Source: Lingula anatina
Taxonomy: Eukaryota; Brachiopoda; Lingulata; Lingulida; Lingulidae
Direction of reading: 5' to 3'
Assembly: GCF_001039355.2 (NCBI RefSeq)
Contig: NW_019775280.1
Location: 361,253-425,252 of the forward strand
DNA: 64,000 nucleotides
Shown here: one piece after another, positions 61,229 to 64,000 of the stretch
Position numbering within the stretch: the stretch's first letter is position 1
How the letters are laid out: each line of letters starts with the position of its first letter
The notes under the pieces: generated by a model
The model's input: only the letters and a program-made list of their open reading frames with translations
The model's database searches: none
Told to the model about the DNA's origin: nothing
Translations under genes and position numbers: made by a program

Positions 61229-63742
61229 ATGCAGCTACACTGGCTTAAAATTGCAATCCTGTGTGCTTTGGTTCGTGACGTATCAGGTAAGAAATCTATC
61301 TATCTATCTATCTATCTATCTATTTTTATACAGGAGGAGATGACGTATGACAGCATATCTGATAACTTGATAAATTCTACACGTGTATTTCCTTTTACTC
61401 TACAGGCATTTCCCCTTGTGGCCGGGCCATATTAGAACCGCCACCTGAGACCAGATGTAAGCAATTTTACTATTTAGTAATTAAATTGAAATAAAATTAA
61501 ATTTGTAAAAGATAAATAAAGCAGTAATTATACCATTTATATATTTAATTTTATTAGTTTATTAAATTTTTCAGTCGTAGATCAATTTAACGCCCAACTC
61601 AACTGTCTTTTTACGATGATATTCAGCTATGGGTTTACCGGTAACAGGAGGGCCTCCAGGGACATGTGGTCCACCAGGAACAGGAGGGCCTCCAGGCACA
61701 GCTGGGCCGTCAGGAACAGGGGGCCCACCAGGAACAGGGGGCCCACCAGGTATAAGAGGACCACCAGGAACAGGAGGCCCGCCAGGAACATCAAGAGGCC
61801 CAACAGGTGCAGATGGCCCTCCAGGTACAGATGGTCCACCAGGTACAGGAGGGCCTTCTGGCACAGGAGGTTCATCTGGAACAAGAGGGCCTCCAGGCAC
61901 AGCTGGGCCGCCAGGAACAGGAGGACCACCAGGGACAAAGGGGGCATTAGGCACAAGTGGACCACCAGGTACAGGGGGACCTCCAGGAACAAGTGGTCCA
62001 CCAGGTACAGGAGGACCCCCCGGAACAGGAGGACCACCAGCAACAGGAGGACCACCAGGTACAGGAGTCCCTCAAGGAACAGAGGGACCACCGGGAACAG
62101 AGGGACCACCGGGAACAGAGGGGCCACCAGGAACAGAGGGACCACCGGGAACAGGAGGTCCACCTGGAACAGCAGGGCCAACAGGAACAGGAGGACCACC
62201 AGGTACAAGTGGTCCACCAGCAACGAGTGGACCACCGGGCACAGGGGGAACACCAGGGACAAGTGGCCCACCGGCAACAGGAGGGCCACCTGGGACAGGA
62301 GGACCACCGGCAACTGGAGGGCCACCTGGAACTGGAGGGCCACCAGGGACAGGAGGACCACCGGCAACTGGAGGGCCACCTGGGACAGGAGGACCACCAG
62401 GGACAGGAGGATCACAGGCAACTGGAGGACCACCTGGAACTGGAGGGCCACCAGGTGCAGGAGGACCAACAGGAACAGGCGGTCCCCCAGGAACCGGAGG
62501 TCCACAAGGAATAAGCACTGGTGGACCCCCAGGAACAGAAGGACCCAAAGGTAAGACCAAAGGAAATAAATCAAACTGAACATTACCTTTGTCATATACA
62601 CAACTTTTCTTCAACTTCATCCCGAGTATGGTTATTCAGTCGGTCATACCTTAAAGCTGCCTTAATTTGATTAAGGGAGGGAAGCATGAAGTCAATATTT
62701 TTCCAGGCAAAAATTCTCCAGATTCAACATTAATATTGTTAACACACTAAAACTACCTCCCCTTATGCCTAGTTAACCTTATGTCTAGTTAACCTTATGC
62801 CTAGTTAACCTTATGTCTAGTTAACCTTATGCGTAGTTAACCTTATGTCTAGTTAACCTTATGCCTAGTTAACCTTATGTCTAGTTAACCTTATGCCTAG
62901 TTAACCTTATGTCTAGTTAACCTCATGCCTAGTTAACCTTATGCCTAGTTAACCTTATATGTCTAGTTAACCTTATGCCTAGTTAACCTTATGCCTAGTT
63001 AACCTTATGTCTAGTTAACCTTATGTCTAGTTAACCGACTTGATGACAGGGAAATACAGAAGATATTGTAGTTATTAAAGTATGGGGGAGGGCGTGGGTA
63101 ATTAATGAACGCACCCTTGGGATAAAATTAAACATTTCCCAGGATGTCCATCAGTACACCTGGTTAAGTCTAACTGGCATAAAATGTATTTCTAGAAAGA
63201 ACAATTAATAACAATCACATTTTATGAAATCGCCGAGAACTAGTATTATATGAGCTGGATTTCTCTTATTGTGAATAATGTATTGACACATTAAGGATAT
63301 CAATATTACAGGTTTGAAAGGTATGGTCGGACCGCCTGGTGACATAAAGGGACACAAAGGTCAGAAGGGAATGATGGGAAATGTAGGGAATTTTGGTGCC
63401 ACAGGAGAAATGGGCATGAAAGGAATGAAGGGGATTAAAGGAATGAAGGGGATGAGTGCAATTGGACAGAAAGGACAAAAGGGTGATACCATGACAATGG
63501 TGCAAATGCGTCCTGGAAGACAGCCGAGTCCACCGGGTACCCCTTCAATGGTCACGAATGGTGCTGTTACTGCTGGGATGCAACACGTACCAGTTGACTG
63601 GCCTCACGGAAAACTAGAGGATCAGAGAGGCGATACCGCCTCCGAATATTGTACCACCAGCTGGAGCAAGCGCATTCGTATAGACCCCCACATACACAAA
63701 ATAAGGGGTGCAGCCACCAGTCTTGTGCTTGACAAGCTGTAA
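61229..63742 (+). CDS. Collagen-like protein (copy gamma), 3' end replaced
   Basis: Exons 61229-61286 (signal peptide [20 protein letters not shown]), 61406-61456, 61627-62550 and 63312 onward, in the same phases as copy beta. Exon 3 is again a run of GPP/GTG-type Gly-X-Y triplets (about 307 residues). Exon 4 keeps the KGQKGMMG and [10 protein letters not shown] triplets to WPHGK at about 63611, then switches to unrelated sequence ([18 protein letters not shown] to LVLDKL, stop at 63742). No hydrophobic end or membrane exon follows in the window. Either a truncated copy or one with an acquired 3' end. Confidence 0.6.
62760..63036. repeat. 16-bp minisatellite (CCTTATGYCTAGTTAA), about 17 units
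   Basis: In the intron between collagen exons 3 and 4 of copy gamma. Units alternate between CCTTATGCCTAGTTAA and CCTTATGTCTAGTTAA. Copy beta has a single unit at the same place (about 52854-52869), so the expansion is specific to gamma. Confidence 0.92.
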
Positions 63743-63826
63743 AAATGCAATCAACAAGAATTTTCAAAATATGCAAAAAATATATATAACTAAAAATGGT
63801 GCAATCAAAGTTAAGTTCATTGTAAG

Positions 63827-64000
63827 GTAGGTCAAAGGTCAATTTCAAGGTCACAGTAAATTGCCAGTATATGACTTCCTATCCAACTTCAATAGTAACT
63901 ATGGACCTATCTCTGCCAGTTTTGGAGATAAAAGGGAAGCAAAATTTGCAAAGTTCAGTTCATGGTGAAAAGTAGGTCAAAGGTCAATTTCAAGGTCACA
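63827..64000. repeat. Start of a longer tandem repeat at the window edge (about 145-bp period)
   Basis: GTAGGTCAAAGGTCAATTTC then AAGGTCACA occurs at 63827-63855 and again at 63972-64000. Two occurrences at a 145-bp offset suggest a satellite-like array continuing outside the window. Confidence 0.5.

Overview
The window is from an intron-rich, AT-rich animal genome. It carries metazoan gene families, canonical GT-AG introns, numerous short DNA transposons and much allelic-looking duplication. I read it as a highly heterozygous invertebrate, probably a marine bilaterian (mollusc, brachiopod, deuterostome invertebrate or similar). I cannot name the species.

Layout. (1) 1-6795, minus strand: the N-terminal half of a USP20/USP33 deubiquitinase, ten coding exons, running off the left edge. 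Its first exons recur at 9292-11778. Single-N characters at 2961, 4097 and 9291 sit exactly where near-identical sequence restarts, so this looks like unmerged haplotypes. (2) 15543-16919, plus: an intronless RING-H2 protein with a CCAAT/CRE/TATA promoter and an RBX1-like Asp as the last zinc ligand. (3) 18189-22042, minus: an ADP-ribosylglycohydrolase/J1-crystallin family gene. Exon phase shows an in-frame TGA at a position I align with a Cys in relatives, and a SECIS-shaped hairpin follows the stop, so I call it selenoprotein J. (4) 23493-24732, plus: VHL, two exons, repeated at 31190-32636 inside a 7.7-kb duplicated block (22194-29886 and 29888-37664, joined by a single N at 29887). (5) 37433-46127, plus: a four-exon secreted cysteine-rich protein, with its first exon repeated at 29650 and a frameshifted piece of its last exon at about 58748. 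(6) 49250-63742, plus: three tandem copies of a collagen-like gene. One is decayed, one is intact and predicted to be type I membrane-anchored, and one is intact up to a breakpoint.

Themes. USP33 and USP20 are known in mammals as VDU1 and VDU2, the pVHL-interacting deubiquitinases. Here their single homologue lies about 17 kb from VHL, with a RING gene between them: a possible ubiquitin/HIF gene neighbourhood. Separately, tandem repeats have amplified splice-donor junctions three times: VHL intron 1, USP exon 1 and the USP catalytic-Cys exon. Miniature transposons are common, including a family with 5-bp target duplications, one copy of which contains a second nested element.
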